A DNA stretch of 64,000 nucleotides from QHXW01 sp963847515 (GTDB lineage Bacteria > Acidobacteriota > Terriglobia > Bryobacterales > Bryobacteraceae). Both the position numbers and the translations under genes were made by a program. The notes under the pieces are model-generated. The model saw only the letters and a program-made list of their open reading frames with translations, was not told where the DNA came from and did no database searches. The stretch covers positions 1,054,001-1,118,000 of the forward strand of contig CAWKAA010000005.1 of the NCBI GenBank assembly GCA_963847515.1, given 5' to 3'. Below, piece by piece: positions 37,591 through 46,970 of this stretch; within the stretch, counting starts at the first letter, position 1, and every line of letters begins with the position of its first letter.

Positions 37591-37613
37591 CTCCAGAAGA
37601 TCATCTTCTGGAG
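37591..37613. promoter_or_regulatory. Perfect operator-like palindrome upstream of PadR
   Basis: Arms CTCCAGAAGAT (37591-37601) and ATCTTCTGGAG (37603-37613) around a single C, located 13 bp upstream of the PadR ATG on the minus strand. A related half site, AGAAGATGATCT, lies at 37674-37685. An 11-bp perfect inverted repeat at this position is a strong operator candidate. Confidence 0.8.
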
Positions 37614-37747
37614 AAAAATACCGTGCAGGTCGTATTGCGCAGCAATTTAGGATTTGCTAGGCAAAAAGCTTTTAGAAGATGATCTAGGGGTGAGCTGGCC
37701 TGCCGATCTCGCTTTCGATGTAAAATAGGCGCTCGAAAGGAATCCTT

Positions 37748-38272
37748 ATGGCCAAGAAGATCGATCCACTCAACAAAAAGCGCATCAGCCCAGTGGCTGC
37801 CAGTCTCTGCGTAACCGACGTAAAAGCTGCAGCCACCTTTTATCAGAAGGCCTTCGGTTTTGAGAAGCGCGGCATCATGAATGGGCCGGACGGCAAGCCC
37901 ATTCACGCCGAGCTGAATCTCCGCGGCACCACCATCATGCTCGGGCCGGAGTTCCCCGCAATGGGTTACCGCAGCGCCAAGACCCTGGGCAGCTCGCCGG
38001 TCGGCTTGTACGTGATGACAGAGAATGCAGACAAGATGGTAGCGAAAGCGCTGAAGCTAGGCGCTACGGCTCAGGGACCGGTGGCCGATATGTTTTGGGG
38101 AGACCGCTGCGGCAGAGTGGTCGATCCGGAAGGCTACACGTGGACCATTGCTACCCACGTGGCCGAGCCCACACCGGCAGAAATGAAGAAGCAGATGGCG
38201 GAAGAGATGAAAAAGTGGAGCACGCAAACACCTCCCGCCGGCCAAAGCACCGCCGCCACGAACGTTTTGTGA
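37748..38272 (+). CDS. VOC-superfamily protein (PhnB/glyoxalase-like)
   Basis: A 174-residue protein of the vicinal-oxygen-chelate fold, PhnB/'glyoxalase-fold' branch. The paired beta-alpha-beta-beta-beta modules are visible: VAASLCVTDVKAAATFYQKAFGFE...AELNLRGTTIMLGPEFP and PVGLYVMTENADKMVAKALKLGATAQGPVADMFWGDRCGRVVDPEGYTWTIATH. The DxxGRxVDPxGYxWxIxTH ending is usual for this branch. A Glu-rich tail follows (AEMKKQMAEEMKKW). Substrates vary widely, from methylglyoxal to antibiotics; none can be assigned. Transcribed away from the PadR operon, 135 bp beyond its palindrome. The stop is 16 bp from the convergent ABC ATPase gene. Confidence 0.8.
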   Translation: MAKKIDPLNKKRISPVAASLCVTDVKAAATFYQKAFGFEKRGIMNGPDGKPIHAELNLRGTTIMLGPEFPAMGYRSAKTLGSSPVGLYVMTENADKMVAKALKLGATAQGPVADMFWGDRCGRVVDPEGYTWTIATHVAEPTPAEMKKQMAEEMKKWSTQTPPAGQSTAATNVL

Positions 38273-38287
38273 AGGCGCGGTCAGCCG

Positions 38288-39025
38288 CTATCTGACTTTT
38301 TCGTCTTTCTCCACTTTTCCGTCGCGAATGTGGATGACGCGGTGAGCGTGCAGAGCGATATCGTGCTCGTGAGTCACGAGCACGATCGTGTTTCCCTGGG
38401 TATGGAGGCGCTCGAACAGCCCCATGATTTCGTTGCCGGTGGCGGTGTCGAGATTTCCCGTCGGCTCATCGGCCAGCAGGATCGAGGGGTTGTTCACCAG
38501 CGCCCGGGCCACGGCCACGCGCTGCCGCTGGCCGCCGGAAAGCTCATTGGGCTTGTGATACATGCGGGGCGTGAGATCCACCTGTGCCAACGCCGCCTTG
38601 GCTTTGGCGATCCGGGCGTCGGCGGCCATTCCGCTGTAAATCAGCGGCAGCTCTACATTGTGGAGTGACGAAGCGCGCGGCAGCAGATTGAACGTCTGAA
38701 AAACAAAGCCGATTTCCTTGTTCCGTATACGCGCCAGTTCATCGTCATTCATGTCGCTGACCAAACGCCCGTTGATGTAATACTGGCCCTTGGTGGGCGT
38801 GTCCAGACATCCAATCAGGTTCATGAGTGTTGATTTTCCGGACCCGGAGGGACCCATGATGGCCACGTATTCGCCGCGCCGGATCTCGACATCCACGCCC
38901 GATACGGCGTGAATCTCCTGATCCCCCATGATGTAGGTCTTCCAGAGATCGTAGGTGCGGATGACGATGCCGTCTCTTTTCAGCTGCTCGCCGCGCTCGA
39001 CTAATGCATCGACTGCCTGTGCCAT
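38288..39025 (-). CDS. ABC transporter ATP-binding protein (MacB/LolD type)
   Basis: A 245-residue nucleotide-binding domain of the MacB/LolD/FtsE group. The Walker A motif GPSGSGKST lies at residues 58-66, NLIGCLDTPTKGQYY is the usual 'IGCLDxPTxG' of this group, the signature is LSGGQRQRVAVARAL and Walker B ILLADEPTGNLD, followed by a switch His in VLVTHEHDIA. Such ATPases drive MacB-type mechanotransmission permeases, which pull substrates through a periplasmic adaptor. The MacA-like adaptor gene is immediately upstream (18-bp gap), but no permease is in this operon. The ADOP permeases 1 to 14 kb away lack an ATPase, so pairing in trans is plausible but unproven. Confidence 0.92.
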   Translation of the reverse strand: MAQAVDALVERGEQLKRDGIVIRTYDLWKTYIMGDQEIHAVSGVDVEIRRGEYVAIMGPSGSGKSTLMNLIGCLDTPTKGQYYINGRLVSDMNDDELARIRNKEIGFVFQTFNLLPRASSLHNVELPLIYSGMAADARIAKAKAALAQVDLTPRMYHKPNELSGGQRQRVAVARALVNNPSILLADEPTGNLDTATGNEIMGLFERLHTQGNTIVLVTHEHDIALHAHRVIHIRDGKVEKDEKVR

Positions 39026-39043
39026 CCGTGTTGTTCTTTCGCC

Positions 39044-40465
39044 CTACGTATTTACCTTGACCGGTGCTTTGTTATCGACCTTGATTTGAGCCTCATTGCG
39101 GATGGTGCGGATCACCTGATAGCTGCCGGTGACGATTTCGTCACCGTCCTTGAGACCATTCAAGACCTCGATGTCGGTGGCGCCCGTGATGCCCGTCTCG
39201 ACTTTTCGAAATTCGGCTTTGCCGCCGGCAATCACGAACACACCCTGAATTTCTTCTTTGCGAGCTTTCTCCGCCGCTGGGTCCAGCTTTACCGGTTGCG
39301 GCTCGACGCCGTTCTTGGGTTTGGTGTCTAGGTCGCCCTTTTGCCGGATCGTCAAGGCCTGAATCGGAATGGTGAGTGCGTTCTGGCGCGTGGCGGTCGT
39401 AATCTTGGCTGTGCAGGAGAGGCCGGGCCGGATGTCGTCGGGTGGATTATCGAGCGCTACCACCACCTTGAAATCCTTGGCCTCCTGGCTCGACGTGGTG
39501 GTTTGTGACGCCGCCACGCCCGTCGAACGGACGATCGCCGTGTTGCCGATTTCGATCACGTGTCCCTTGAACGTCTTGTTGGGAATCGCATCGATGGTGA
39601 CTTCGGCTGCCTGGTCCATCTTTACGCTGACGATGTCGGTCTCATCCACCTTCACTTCGGCGGTGATGAGCGACATATCCGCGATGGTCATGATGGTGGT
39701 GCCGGGAAGGTTCGGAAGGCCTGGAATTACGGTCTCGCCGACGCGCACGGGAAGATTGGTGACCACGCCATCGAGTGGCGCGTACGAGTTGAATTTGTGC
39801 AGGACGTCGGAGGCGCGCGCCACCAAGGCCCGCGATTGGGCGATCCGCGTCTGGGAGGAGTACAGCTGTGATTTGGCTTGTTCGCGCTGCGCCTTGGCTT
39901 GTGTCAGCTTAGCCTGGGCTTCGTTCAAGGTCGCCACCGCGCTGTCATTGGCGGCCTTCCGTTGATCGAAATCCTGTTTGGGAATTAGCTTGGCTTTGTA
40001 GAGTTCTTCGCCGCGCTTGTAATCGAGCGTGGCCTTTTCCAGGTCGGCCTTTGCTCGGTCCACGCCGGCTTGCATGGTCAGCAGATTGTCATCATAGGCC
40101 TTAAGACCGGCTTCCGAGGCAGCAGCGTCCGCTTCGGACGAGTTCAGGGAAGCGCGCTGTGCGTTCACATCCGCCTCTGGTTGGGTGCTCTCGATCTTCG
40201 CCAGCAACTGGCCTTTGCGGACGTGATCGCCCTCTTTGACGGGAACCTCGGTCAGCTCACCAGTGGCATTCGCGCCAATATTGATGTATTTGCGAGGCTT
40301 GATTTCGCCCGATGCGGTTACCAGGCTGGTCAGGTCCTGCCGCACGACGCGGCCGGTCTGCACCGTAACGATACCGCGATGGCTGTACCGCACTCCTGCG
40401 AAGACAGCAATCGAGCCCCCCACCAACACAACAAGGGCAATAAGGACTTTCCATTTACGCTTCAC
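39044..40465 (-). CDS. HlyD/MacA-type periplasmic adaptor protein
   Basis: A 473-residue membrane fusion protein. It starts with a GTG and a single membrane helix (WKVLIALVVLVGGSIAVFAGV), followed by a biotinyl-lipoyl half motif (IKPRKYINIGANATGELTEVPVKEGDHVRKGQLLAKIEST), a long alpha-helical hairpin (about residues 100-215, Ala/Gln/Lys-rich coiled coil) and the second lipoyl half (YAPLDGVVTNLPVRVGETVIPG). Beta-barrel and membrane-proximal domains complete it, including a 30-residue insertion (about 370-395, LDTKPKNGVEPQPVKLDPAA). It links an inner-membrane ABC permease to an outer-membrane channel. Operon with the MacB-like ATPase; neither the permease nor a TolC is present here. Confidence 0.9.
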   Translation of the reverse strand: MKRKWKVLIALVVLVGGSIAVFAGVRYSHRGIVTVQTGRVVRQDLTSLVTASGEIKPRKYINIGANATGELTEVPVKEGDHVRKGQLLAKIESTQPEADVNAQRASLNSSEADAAASEAGLKAYDDNLLTMQAGVDRAKADLEKATLDYKRGEELYKAKLIPKQDFDQRKAANDSAVATLNEAQAKLTQAKAQREQAKSQLYSSQTRIAQSRALVARASDVLHKFNSYAPLDGVVTNLPVRVGETVIPGLPNLPGTTIMTIADMSLITAEVKVDETDIVSVKMDQAAEVTIDAIPNKTFKGHVIEIGNTAIVRSTGVAASQTTTSSQEAKDFKVVVALDNPPDDIRPGLSCTAKITTATRQNALTIPIQALTIRQKGDLDTKPKNGVEPQPVKLDPAAEKARKEEIQGVFVIAGGKAEFRKVETGITGATDIEVLNGLKDGDEIVTGSYQVIRTIRNEAQIKVDNKAPVKVNT

Positions 40466-40609
40466 GTGAGGCAGCTCCCGAATAGATTAGACGCAATTCC
40501 CGGGGCCATTGTTCTGGGAAATATTATCGTAACACGCAAAAAAGGCCCTGAAAGGTCGTCTGTTCGGTTGAAGGCGTGGGGTATGACGGATTGGTTACGA
40601 AGGCCGGCT

Positions 40610-40885
40610 CTATTTCCGGCCGACCCATTTCACGCTTTGCGGCGGTGTGTTTTCGCAAGCCATGGAATCGGTAACGCCCGAAGCGATCTGCGCACAGGCG
40701 TTTTCGGTGGCCGTGCGCAGGGCCTGCGCCTCGCTGGAAGCGCCCGCGGTGCGGCAGGCGGTTCGGCCATTGAACGTCATGCAGACTTCGCAGCGAAACT
40801 TGCTTATACCTATTGTCGTGAATATCAGAACGGCCAGTACTGCCGCCGCGAATGCGACGGCCAGGATGACGGCGGTCTTCTTCAC
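40610..40885 (-). CDS. Small cysteine-containing membrane-anchored protein
   Basis: A 91-residue protein with one N-terminal helix (MKKTAVILAVAFAAAVLAVLIFTTI) and a short outside domain with five Cys (FRCEVCMTFNGRTACRT..., NACAQ, MACENTPPQ). A CxxC pair (CEVC) and later Cys could bind metal or form disulfides. I know no family. It starts 3 bp after the accA stop and is the last gene of the dnaE-nucleoside hydrolase-accA series, so it is probably expressed with them. Confidence 0.6.
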   Translation of the reverse strand: MKKTAVILAVAFAAAVLAVLIFTTIGISKFRCEVCMTFNGRTACRTAGASSEAQALRTATENACAQIASGVTDSMACENTPPQSVKWVGRK

Positions 40886-40888
40886 CGG

Positions 40889-41772
40889 CTAGTCGCCCAC
40901 GCTCAGGGGTTGGCCCGCGTGGGCCCGGGCGGCGAAGAAGTTCCCCATCCGTCTGTACTTCATGTAGCGCTGCTGGACCAGGTCATTTTGCGAGAGCCGC
41001 CCCAGTTCTTCGAGCGCTTTGCGAAGACTCACTCGTATCAGCTCCGAGGCGGTGTCCGGGTCTTCCTGGGCTCCGCCGGCAGGCTCGGGAATAATGCCAT
41101 CGATCAGCCCGAAGCTCAACAGGTCTTCGGCCGTGAGCCGTAGAGCCGACGCCGCCAGCTCCGCCTTGGCCGAATCGCGCCAGATGATGGCAGCGCAGCT
41201 CTCGGGTGAGATGACGCTGTAGACCGAATTCTCCATCATGAAGACCTGGTTGCCGACACCTAGCGCCAGGGCGCCGCCCGATGCCCCCTTCGCCGATGCA
41301 GAGCGCAATCACCGGCGTCCGAAGGCGCGCCATCTCCCGCAGGTTTCGCGCGATAGCTTCCGCCTGGCCGCGCTCTTCGGCGTCGATGCCGGGATAGGCG
41401 CCGGGAGTATCCAGAAAAGTGATGATGGGCCGCTCGAACTTGGCTGCAATTTGCATGACACGAATGGCTTTACGGTAGCCCTCTGGCTTAGGCATGCCGA
41501 AATTCCGGTGCAGCTTTTGCTTGGTGTCGCGCCCCTTTTGCTCGCCCACCAGCATCACCGGCTGGCCCTCGAAGAACGGCCATGCCGCATACGATCGCGG
41601 GATCATCGGCGAACGACCGATCGCCATGGATTTCATGGAAATCGGTGAACAGCCTCTCGACGTAATCCAGAGTGTGCGGCCGCTTGGGATGCCGGGCCAG
41701 TAGCACGCGCTGCCACGCGACATTCTGCGACTCTTCGAGCGGCCTTTGATCCGGTGCTGCGGGTTGGTCCAT
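40889..41772 (-). CDS. accA: Acetyl-CoA carboxylase carboxyltransferase subunit alpha, two frameshifts
   Basis: AccA, with AccD, transfers the carboxyl group from biotin to acetyl-CoA to give malonyl-CoA for fatty acid synthesis. The chain reads MDQPAAPDQRPLEESQNVAWQRVLLARHPKRPHTLDYVERLFTDFHEIHGDRSFADDPAIVCG, then in a second frame FFEGQPVMLVGEQKGRDTKQKLHRNFGMPKPEGYRKA...FLDTPGAYPGIDAEERGQAEAIA, then in the third SGGALALGVGNQVFMMENSVYSVISPESCA. Indels lie near 41575 and 41287. All family blocks are there; length about 294 residues. The short N terminus compared with E. coli AccA is common in many phyla. accD is not in the window. Confidence 0.88.
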
Positions 41773-41816
41773 CGGCTTCTCGATTCTACCGCAACCTCGC
41801 GGCAGGGCGATGGATC

Positions 41817-42818
41817 TCACTCTCCGGCAAGAGCCGCCAGAAACGTTTTCCGGAACACTGCCGGAACGGCATCCAGGGCCACGCTCGCGTTGGGCCGCCG
41901 ACTCTTGACCTCGGCCGTGCGCCCGTCTTCCGGTGGATTCTGTTTGACTTCGATGGCCAGCGGCGTCATGACGGCAACCGACGGCGCAACCAGCGCCACA
42001 GCTGCCAGCGGGTCCCAGGCGTACATCGCCCCTTGATCGACAAGATCCCGCTCACGGTCCAGGATGCCGGTTACCAGCCGGCCCAAGGGCGAACGTGCTT
42101 TGGACTGCAGCTCGCGAAGGAACTCGGCGTTGATGGGCACACGGTTGGTCGCATCCAGCGGCACAAGCCGAATTCGCGCGCCTGATGCAAACACCAGGCC
42201 AGCAGCATATGGATCCACGAACAGATTCCATTCGGCCGTCCGGTTCTCGGTTTTGAATTCGCCGCCATCACCGAGGTTGCCGGGCACGCGGATTGCGCCT
42301 CCCATGATGACCATCTCGACACCCTTCAAGACGTCCGGCGACTTCTGCAGCGCTTCCCCGAAATTCGTCAGAGGCCCGAGCGCCAGAATACGCACCGGCC
42401 GGCTGCGATCGGCCAATCTGGCAGAAAGGTAGTCGGACGCCGGACGCGTCTGCGCGGCATGACGGGCGGCCGGTATAGTGAGATCGCGCAACAACGTATC
42501 GGACGTCTGGCGCCACGAATCGGGAAACGCCCGGTCTCCGCGCATTGGAGTCTCGCGACCGATGAATACGGGAATGTCGCCGTGCCCGCCGAGCTCGAGT
42601 AACCGCAAAATGTTCGATGCGCCGGCTCGCACATGAGCCAGACCGTTATCCACGGCGATCGCTTCAATCCGCACATCGTTCCTGCCAAGCAGAAACGCGA
42701 TCGCCATTAAGTCGTCGCTGCCGCAATCGGTGTCGATAATGACCGGGAGCGACTGCTGAGCGTGGAGCAGACTGGCGAGGAGAAATCCCGCAAGTACGGC
42801 GGCAAATCGGAGCTTCAA
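41817..42818 (-). CDS. Exported nucleoside hydrolase (inosine-uridine preferring type)
   Basis: About 333 residues. The catalytic calcium site motif is IIDTDCGSDDLMAIAFLLG, the DTDxGxDD signature of IunH enzymes, and later blocks include ILALGPLTNFGEAL, MGGAIRVPGN and EWNLFVDPYAAGLVFAS with the active-site WN and D. The family splits ribonucleosides into base and ribose. A signal peptide (MKLRFAAVLAGFLLASLLHAQQ) suggests periplasmic nucleoside salvage. I use TTG 42818, which overlaps the dnaE stop as TTGA and gives this signal peptide directly; the longer ATG 42851 is possible but places 11 charged residues before it. Between dnaE and accA on one transcript. Confidence 0.85.
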   Translation of the reverse strand: MKLRFAAVLAGFLLASLLHAQQSLPVIIDTDCGSDDLMAIAFLLGRNDVRIEAIAVDNGLAHVRAGASNILRLLELGGHGDIPVFIGRETPMRGDRAFPDSWRQTSDTLLRDLTIPAARHAAQTRPASDYLSARLADRSRPVRILALGPLTNFGEALQKSPDVLKGVEMVIMGGAIRVPGNLGDGGEFKTENRTAEWNLFVDPYAAGLVFASGARIRLVPLDATNRVPINAEFLRELQSKARSPLGRLVTGILDRERDLVDQGAMYAWDPLAAVALVAPSVAVMTPLAIEVKQNPPEDGRTAEVKSRRPNASVALDAVPAVFRKTFLAALAGE

Positions 42819-45800
42819 TTTGCCAGCACCTCGATGGCCTCGGACCCGCACAGACGCTCGATTTCAGCGCGAAACTCGCGGTCGGGCCGGACCTTGGTGG
42901 GGACATCGAGGATGACTGTGAAATCCCGCGGCGATTCCAGGCGCAGCCGCACCTGCGTGTCGCCCTGCTTGCGCTGGAACAAGTCGATCAGGGAACCCGC
43001 GCGATCCGAGCCTCCGTTGCGCCCCAGCCAGACGCGGATGGAAATGAGAGATGGCAACGGAATGCGCGCTACTTCCAGCGGCACGATGTCCTGAATCGAC
43101 AACTTGGGCGGCGCATTCTCTTCGGGCAGGACCAGCCCGCGGATCATGACCGCCTGATCCTCGGCCAGCATGGAGGCGAGCCGCTCAAAGTTAGTAGTGA
43201 ACAGAAGGCATTCGATAGCCCCGTTGCGGTCCTCCACCAGCATGGAAGCCCACACCTTCCCTTCGCGGTTGCGCTTTCGCTGTACGGTGGTGATCACGCC
43301 ACATAGAACGACTTCAACACCTTTCTCGAGTCCCTCCAGATTGGCGGTCGAATGCGTAGCCAGCTCGCGGACCTTGTCTTCGTACTGATCGAGCGGATGC
43401 CCGGTTACATAAAATCCCAGCATCTCCTTTTCGCCAAGGAGCTTTTCGCGAGGGGAAATCTCCGGGAGGGGCGCGAGAGCCCGCTCCTGGTGTCCGTGCT
43501 CGTCGGCAAACGCGTCGCCGAACAGGCCTTCCTGGCCGGACTCCCGCGCGCGCTGCGCACGCTGCCCAGCCTCCATGGCGCCTTCCACCACGGCCATCAA
43601 TTGCGCACGGTTGCCTTCGAGCGTATCCATGGCTCCCGCGCGGATCAGGCTCTCGAGCATGCGCCGGTTGGTGGAGGCCAGATCGACCGAGTCGCAGAGT
43701 TGATAGATCGACCGGAACCGCCCCACCTGCTCGCGCGCATTTCGGATCGCTTCCACCGCCGCTGGCCCGAGATTCTTCACCGCGCCCAAGCCAAAACGAA
43801 TCGCGTCGCCCACCGGCGTGAAGTTCCAGTCGCTTGAATTGACATCCGGCGGCAAGACGGTAATTTGCATGTCGCGGCACTCGTTGATGTATTTCGCGAT
43901 CTTGGCCGGGTTGCCGGTTTCCGAGGTCAGCAGCGCCGCCATGAAATCCACCGGGTAGTGCGCTTTGAAGTAGGCGGTGACGAATGCGAGGAAGGCGTAA
44001 GCGGCCGAGTGTGACTTGTTGAAACCGTAGCCGGCGAACTGCTCCATCAGATCGAAAATCTTTTCGATCTTGCGCTGCGGAAATCCGCGCTCAAGCCGCG
44101 CCCTTCATGAAGCGCTCGCGCTGCGCGGCCATTTCCTCCGCCTTCTTCTTGCCCATGGCGCGGCGCAGGATATCGGCTTCACCCAGCGAGTAGCCGGCCA
44201 GGCGGCTGGCGATCTGCATCACCTGCTCCTGGTACAAAATCACGCCATAGGTCTCTTCCAGAATCGGCCGCAGCTCCGGCAAATCGTAGGCGATGGCTTT
44301 GCGTCCATGTTTGCGCTCGATGAAATCGTCGAGCATGCCGCCCTGGATGGGGCCCGGGCCGGTAGAGCGCGTTGAGCGCCGTCAGGTCCTCGATGCGCGT
44401 CGGCTGGTAGCGGCGCAGAATATCGCGCATGCCCGGCGACTCGAACTGGAAAACGCCGCTGGTGAATCCGCGCAAAAGATTTCGTAGGCTTTGGGATCGT
44501 CGAGCGGCAGGTCTTCCAGCACCAGTTTCACGCCGTGCCGCTTCTCGATCAGCTTCACGCGCATCGTCGATCAGCGTCAGCGTGGTCAGGCCCAGAAAAT
44601 CCATCTTGAGCAGCGACAGTTTGTCCAGGCCGTTCATGTCGTACTGCGTGACAATTTCGTCTTTGTTGGTCTTGTACAGCGGGACCAGGTTTTTCAGCGG
44701 CTCGGGCGAAATCACCACGCCCGCGGCGTGCACCGAGCAGTTGCGCGCCAGCCCTCCAGCCGCTGCGCGACTTGCAGAATTTCGTCCACGCGCGGGTCTT
44801 TCCGCGCGAGCTCGTCGAAACCCGGCTCGGCCTTGATGGCGTCGTCGAGCGAGATGTTGAGCACATTGGGCACGAGCTTGGTGATGCGATCGACATCGGC
44901 AAAGCTCATGTCGAGCACGCGGCCGACGTCCTTGATGGCGGCGCGCGCGCCCAGCGTGTTGAACGTGATGATCTGCGCCACCTGCTCGCGGCCGTACTTC
45001 TCGGTGACGTACTGGATCACTTCGCCGCGCCGGTTCATGCAGAAGTCGATATCGATATCCGGCATGCTGATGCGCTCGGGATTCAGGAAGCGCTCGAACA
45101 GCAGCCCGTACTGCAGCGGATCGATATCGGTGATCTGCATGGCATAGCTGACCAGGCTGCCCGCCGCCGAGCCGCGCCCCGGACCCACGGGAATGGAGCG
45201 ACGATCTGGCGAAGCGGATGAAGTCCCACACGATCAGGAAGTAGCCGGAGAACTTCATCTGCTGGATCATCTGGATCTCGCGATCCAGGCGCTCGGTGTA
45301 CTCGGCCAGGTCGTGCTTGAGCCGGCCCTGGGCGCGCAAGGCTTCCAGGCGCGGGCGGCGCTTTCAAATCCCTGGCGCGCGACGAATTCGAAGTAAGTAT
45401 CGGTGGTGTGCTGGGCGGGCACTTCGAAGCGCGGGAACGGCTCCTTGATCTTTTCGAGCTTCACCTGGCAGCGCTGGGCGATCTCCCAGGTGCGGTCGAG
45501 CGGCTTCTTCCAGCTCGCCGAACAGTTGCATCATCTCGGCGCGCGATTTGAGATAGAAATCCGGATGATCCCAGTGCATGCGCGCCGGGTCGGACATGGT
45601 TTTGCCCGTCTGGATGCACATCAGAATCTCGTGCGCGCGCGCATCCTCGCGGTGGAGGTAGTGCGCGTCGTTGGTCGCGACCAGCGGGATGCCGGTCTCT
45701 GATGACAGCCGATTGACCTGCGGCGTGACGCGCTTGTCCTGCTCGAGCCCGTGGTCCTGAATTTCGAGAAAGAAGTTACCGCGTCCGAAAATGTCCTGGT

Positions 45801-46291
45801 AGGTGTAGGCCAGGCGGCGGGCTTCGTCGTAGCGGTCGGCGAGGATGGTCTCGTTGATGTCGCCGCGCAGGCAGGCGGACATGGCGATCAGACCTTTGGA
45901 GTGCGTGGCCAGCAGGTCTTTATCGATGCGCGGCTTGTAATAGAAGCCTTCGAGAAATGCGGTGGAGACCAGGTTGATGAGATTGCGGTAGCCCTCCTGG
46001 TTTTCGCAGAGCAGCACCAGGTGGTTGTAGCGGTCGGTATCGCGAGCGGGTTTTGTGGCCCTGCTGCGAAACGTAAACCTCGCACCCGATGACCGGATGG
46101 ATGCCTTTGGCCTTGGCGGTGTTATAGAACTGCACCGCGCCGAACAGATTGCCATGATCGGTCATGGCGACCGCGGGCATCTTCTGCTCGGCGACGATGT
46201 CCATGAGCTGGGAGATCTCGCAGGCGCCATCGAGCAGCGAATAATCCGTGTGGCAATGCAGATGTACGAAGGGCGTATCGGCCATAGTCAT
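42815..46291 (-). CDS. dnaE: DNA polymerase III alpha subunit, about nine frameshifts
   Basis: The replicative polymerase, about 1150 residues. The PHP domain begins MTMADTPFVHLHCHTDYSLLDGACEI...AVAMTDHGNLFGAVQFY. The catalytic palm contains MGPGRGSAAGSLVSYAMQITDIDPLQYGLLFERFLNPERISMPDIDIDFC, the PDIDIDF catalytic carboxylates being intact, then YGREQVAQIITF, SGVFQFES and LYRPGP. After EQFAGYGFNKSHSAAYAF there is the HhH region, the OB fold (LCGVITTVQRKRNREGKVWASMLVEDRNG) and the C-terminal domain. Reading frame changes near 46050, 45505, 45360, 45195, 44755, 44565, 44478, 44358 and 44093; the sequence between them is continuous DnaE. The 3' third is intact. Genuine inactivation of dnaE is impossible, so these are errors. 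Confidence 0.9.
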
Positions 46292-46376
46292 GCTCCGCCC
46301 GGTGAGGGCGGTCGGCGGGGGAAGGTGATGGAACACTTCTATTGTACCGTTGATGGATTCACTCGTGTCAGTGCTC

Positions 46377-46421
46377 GTAGCGCAGGGCCACGCCCGGTTT
46401 TGGCGGGGACCTGCGGCCTTT
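46377..46421 (+). repeat. Dispersed 45-bp repeat, copy 2
   Basis: Same sequence as 2431-2475 with a few changes in the inner stem, where the pairing CCGG/CCGG becomes CCCG/CGGG, so a 4-bp stem is retained. The outer CGCAGG/CCTGCG stem is unchanged. It lies between the dnaE start and the DUF4160 gene and ends about 20 bp before the DUF4160 ATG. Confidence 0.65.
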
Positions 46422-46441
46422 CCGCCGGAATTATCGTAGCC

Positions 46442-46663
46442 ATGTACTACAACGATCATGACCCGCCCCATTTTCATGTCCGGTATGGCGGCGACAGAGC
46501 GTTAATTGCAATTGATACACTAACAGTTCTGGAGGGACGCATTCCGCCTCGCGCGCTGGGTCTGATTGTCGAGTGGGGCAGTCTTCATCGTGAGGAGCTG
46601 CTTGCGGATTGGAGCAGGGCCCGCCAACTGGAACCACTGAGGAAGATCGATCCTCTGGCCTAA
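46442..46663 (+). CDS. DUF4160 family protein
   Basis: A 73-residue protein with the DUF4160 hallmark MYYNDHDPPHFHVRYGGDRALI and the continuation PPRALGLIVEWGSLHREELLADWSRA. In most family members 8-10 residues (roughly FxGIIIAM) precede the MYYNDH motif, and here the in-frame upstream codons read GLSAGIIVAM; the codons before that lie inside the repeat at 46377-46421, so the original 5' end may have been altered. A TTG or alternative start inside the repeat is possible. The gene is followed 4 bp later by a DUF2442 gene; this pair is widespread and often treated as a toxin-antitoxin-like or regulatory module. Confidence 0.75.
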   Translation: MYYNDHDPPHFHVRYGGDRALIAIDTLTVLEGRIPPRALGLIVEWGSLHREELLADWSRARQLEPLRKIDPLA

Positions 46664-46667
46664 CGTT

Positions 46668-46943
46668 ATGCTCACGGATATTGTGGAAGTCAGGCCTCTG
46701 GATGACTATCAACTTTATCTTCGTTTCGAAGATGGAGTCGAAGGCGTCGTCGGCCTCAAAGAACTAATTCCCTTTGAAGGAATATTCGCCGAGCTTCGCG
46801 AGCGATCGTTCTTCGAACGGGTTCGTGTCAACCCCGAACTTGGTGCGATTTATTGGCCCAACGGCGCCGATCTTGACTCGGATGTTCTTTACGCCTCGCT
46901 CACCGGCCGAACCCTCCCGTCATTCGAGGCAAAGAAAGCCTGA
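46668..46943 (+). CDS. DUF2442 family protein
   Basis: A 91-residue protein with the DUF2442 layout: DIVEVRPLDDYQLYLRFEDGVEGVVGLKELIPFEGIFAELRERSFFERVRVNPELGAIYWPNGADLDSDVLY. The 'LYLRFEDG' and 'IxWPNGADLDPDxLY' blocks are typical. DUF2442 proteins have a small DNA- or protein-binding fold and often act as the partner (antitoxin candidate) of DUF4160, whose gene lies 4 bp upstream here. The experimental basis for the toxin-antitoxin view is limited, so I keep it as a hypothesis. Confidence 0.78.
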   Translation: MLTDIVEVRPLDDYQLYLRFEDGVEGVVGLKELIPFEGIFAELRERSFFERVRVNPELGAIYWPNGADLDSDVLYASLTGRTLPSFEAKKA

Positions 46944-46970
46944 CCTTTACTTGCCGGTATACTAAGCCCT

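Noticed and set aside
42815..46291. Programmed frameshifting or inteins in dnaE
   Set aside because: Nine indels spread over the 5' two-thirds at varied sequences and no inserted domain; consensus errors explain it better.
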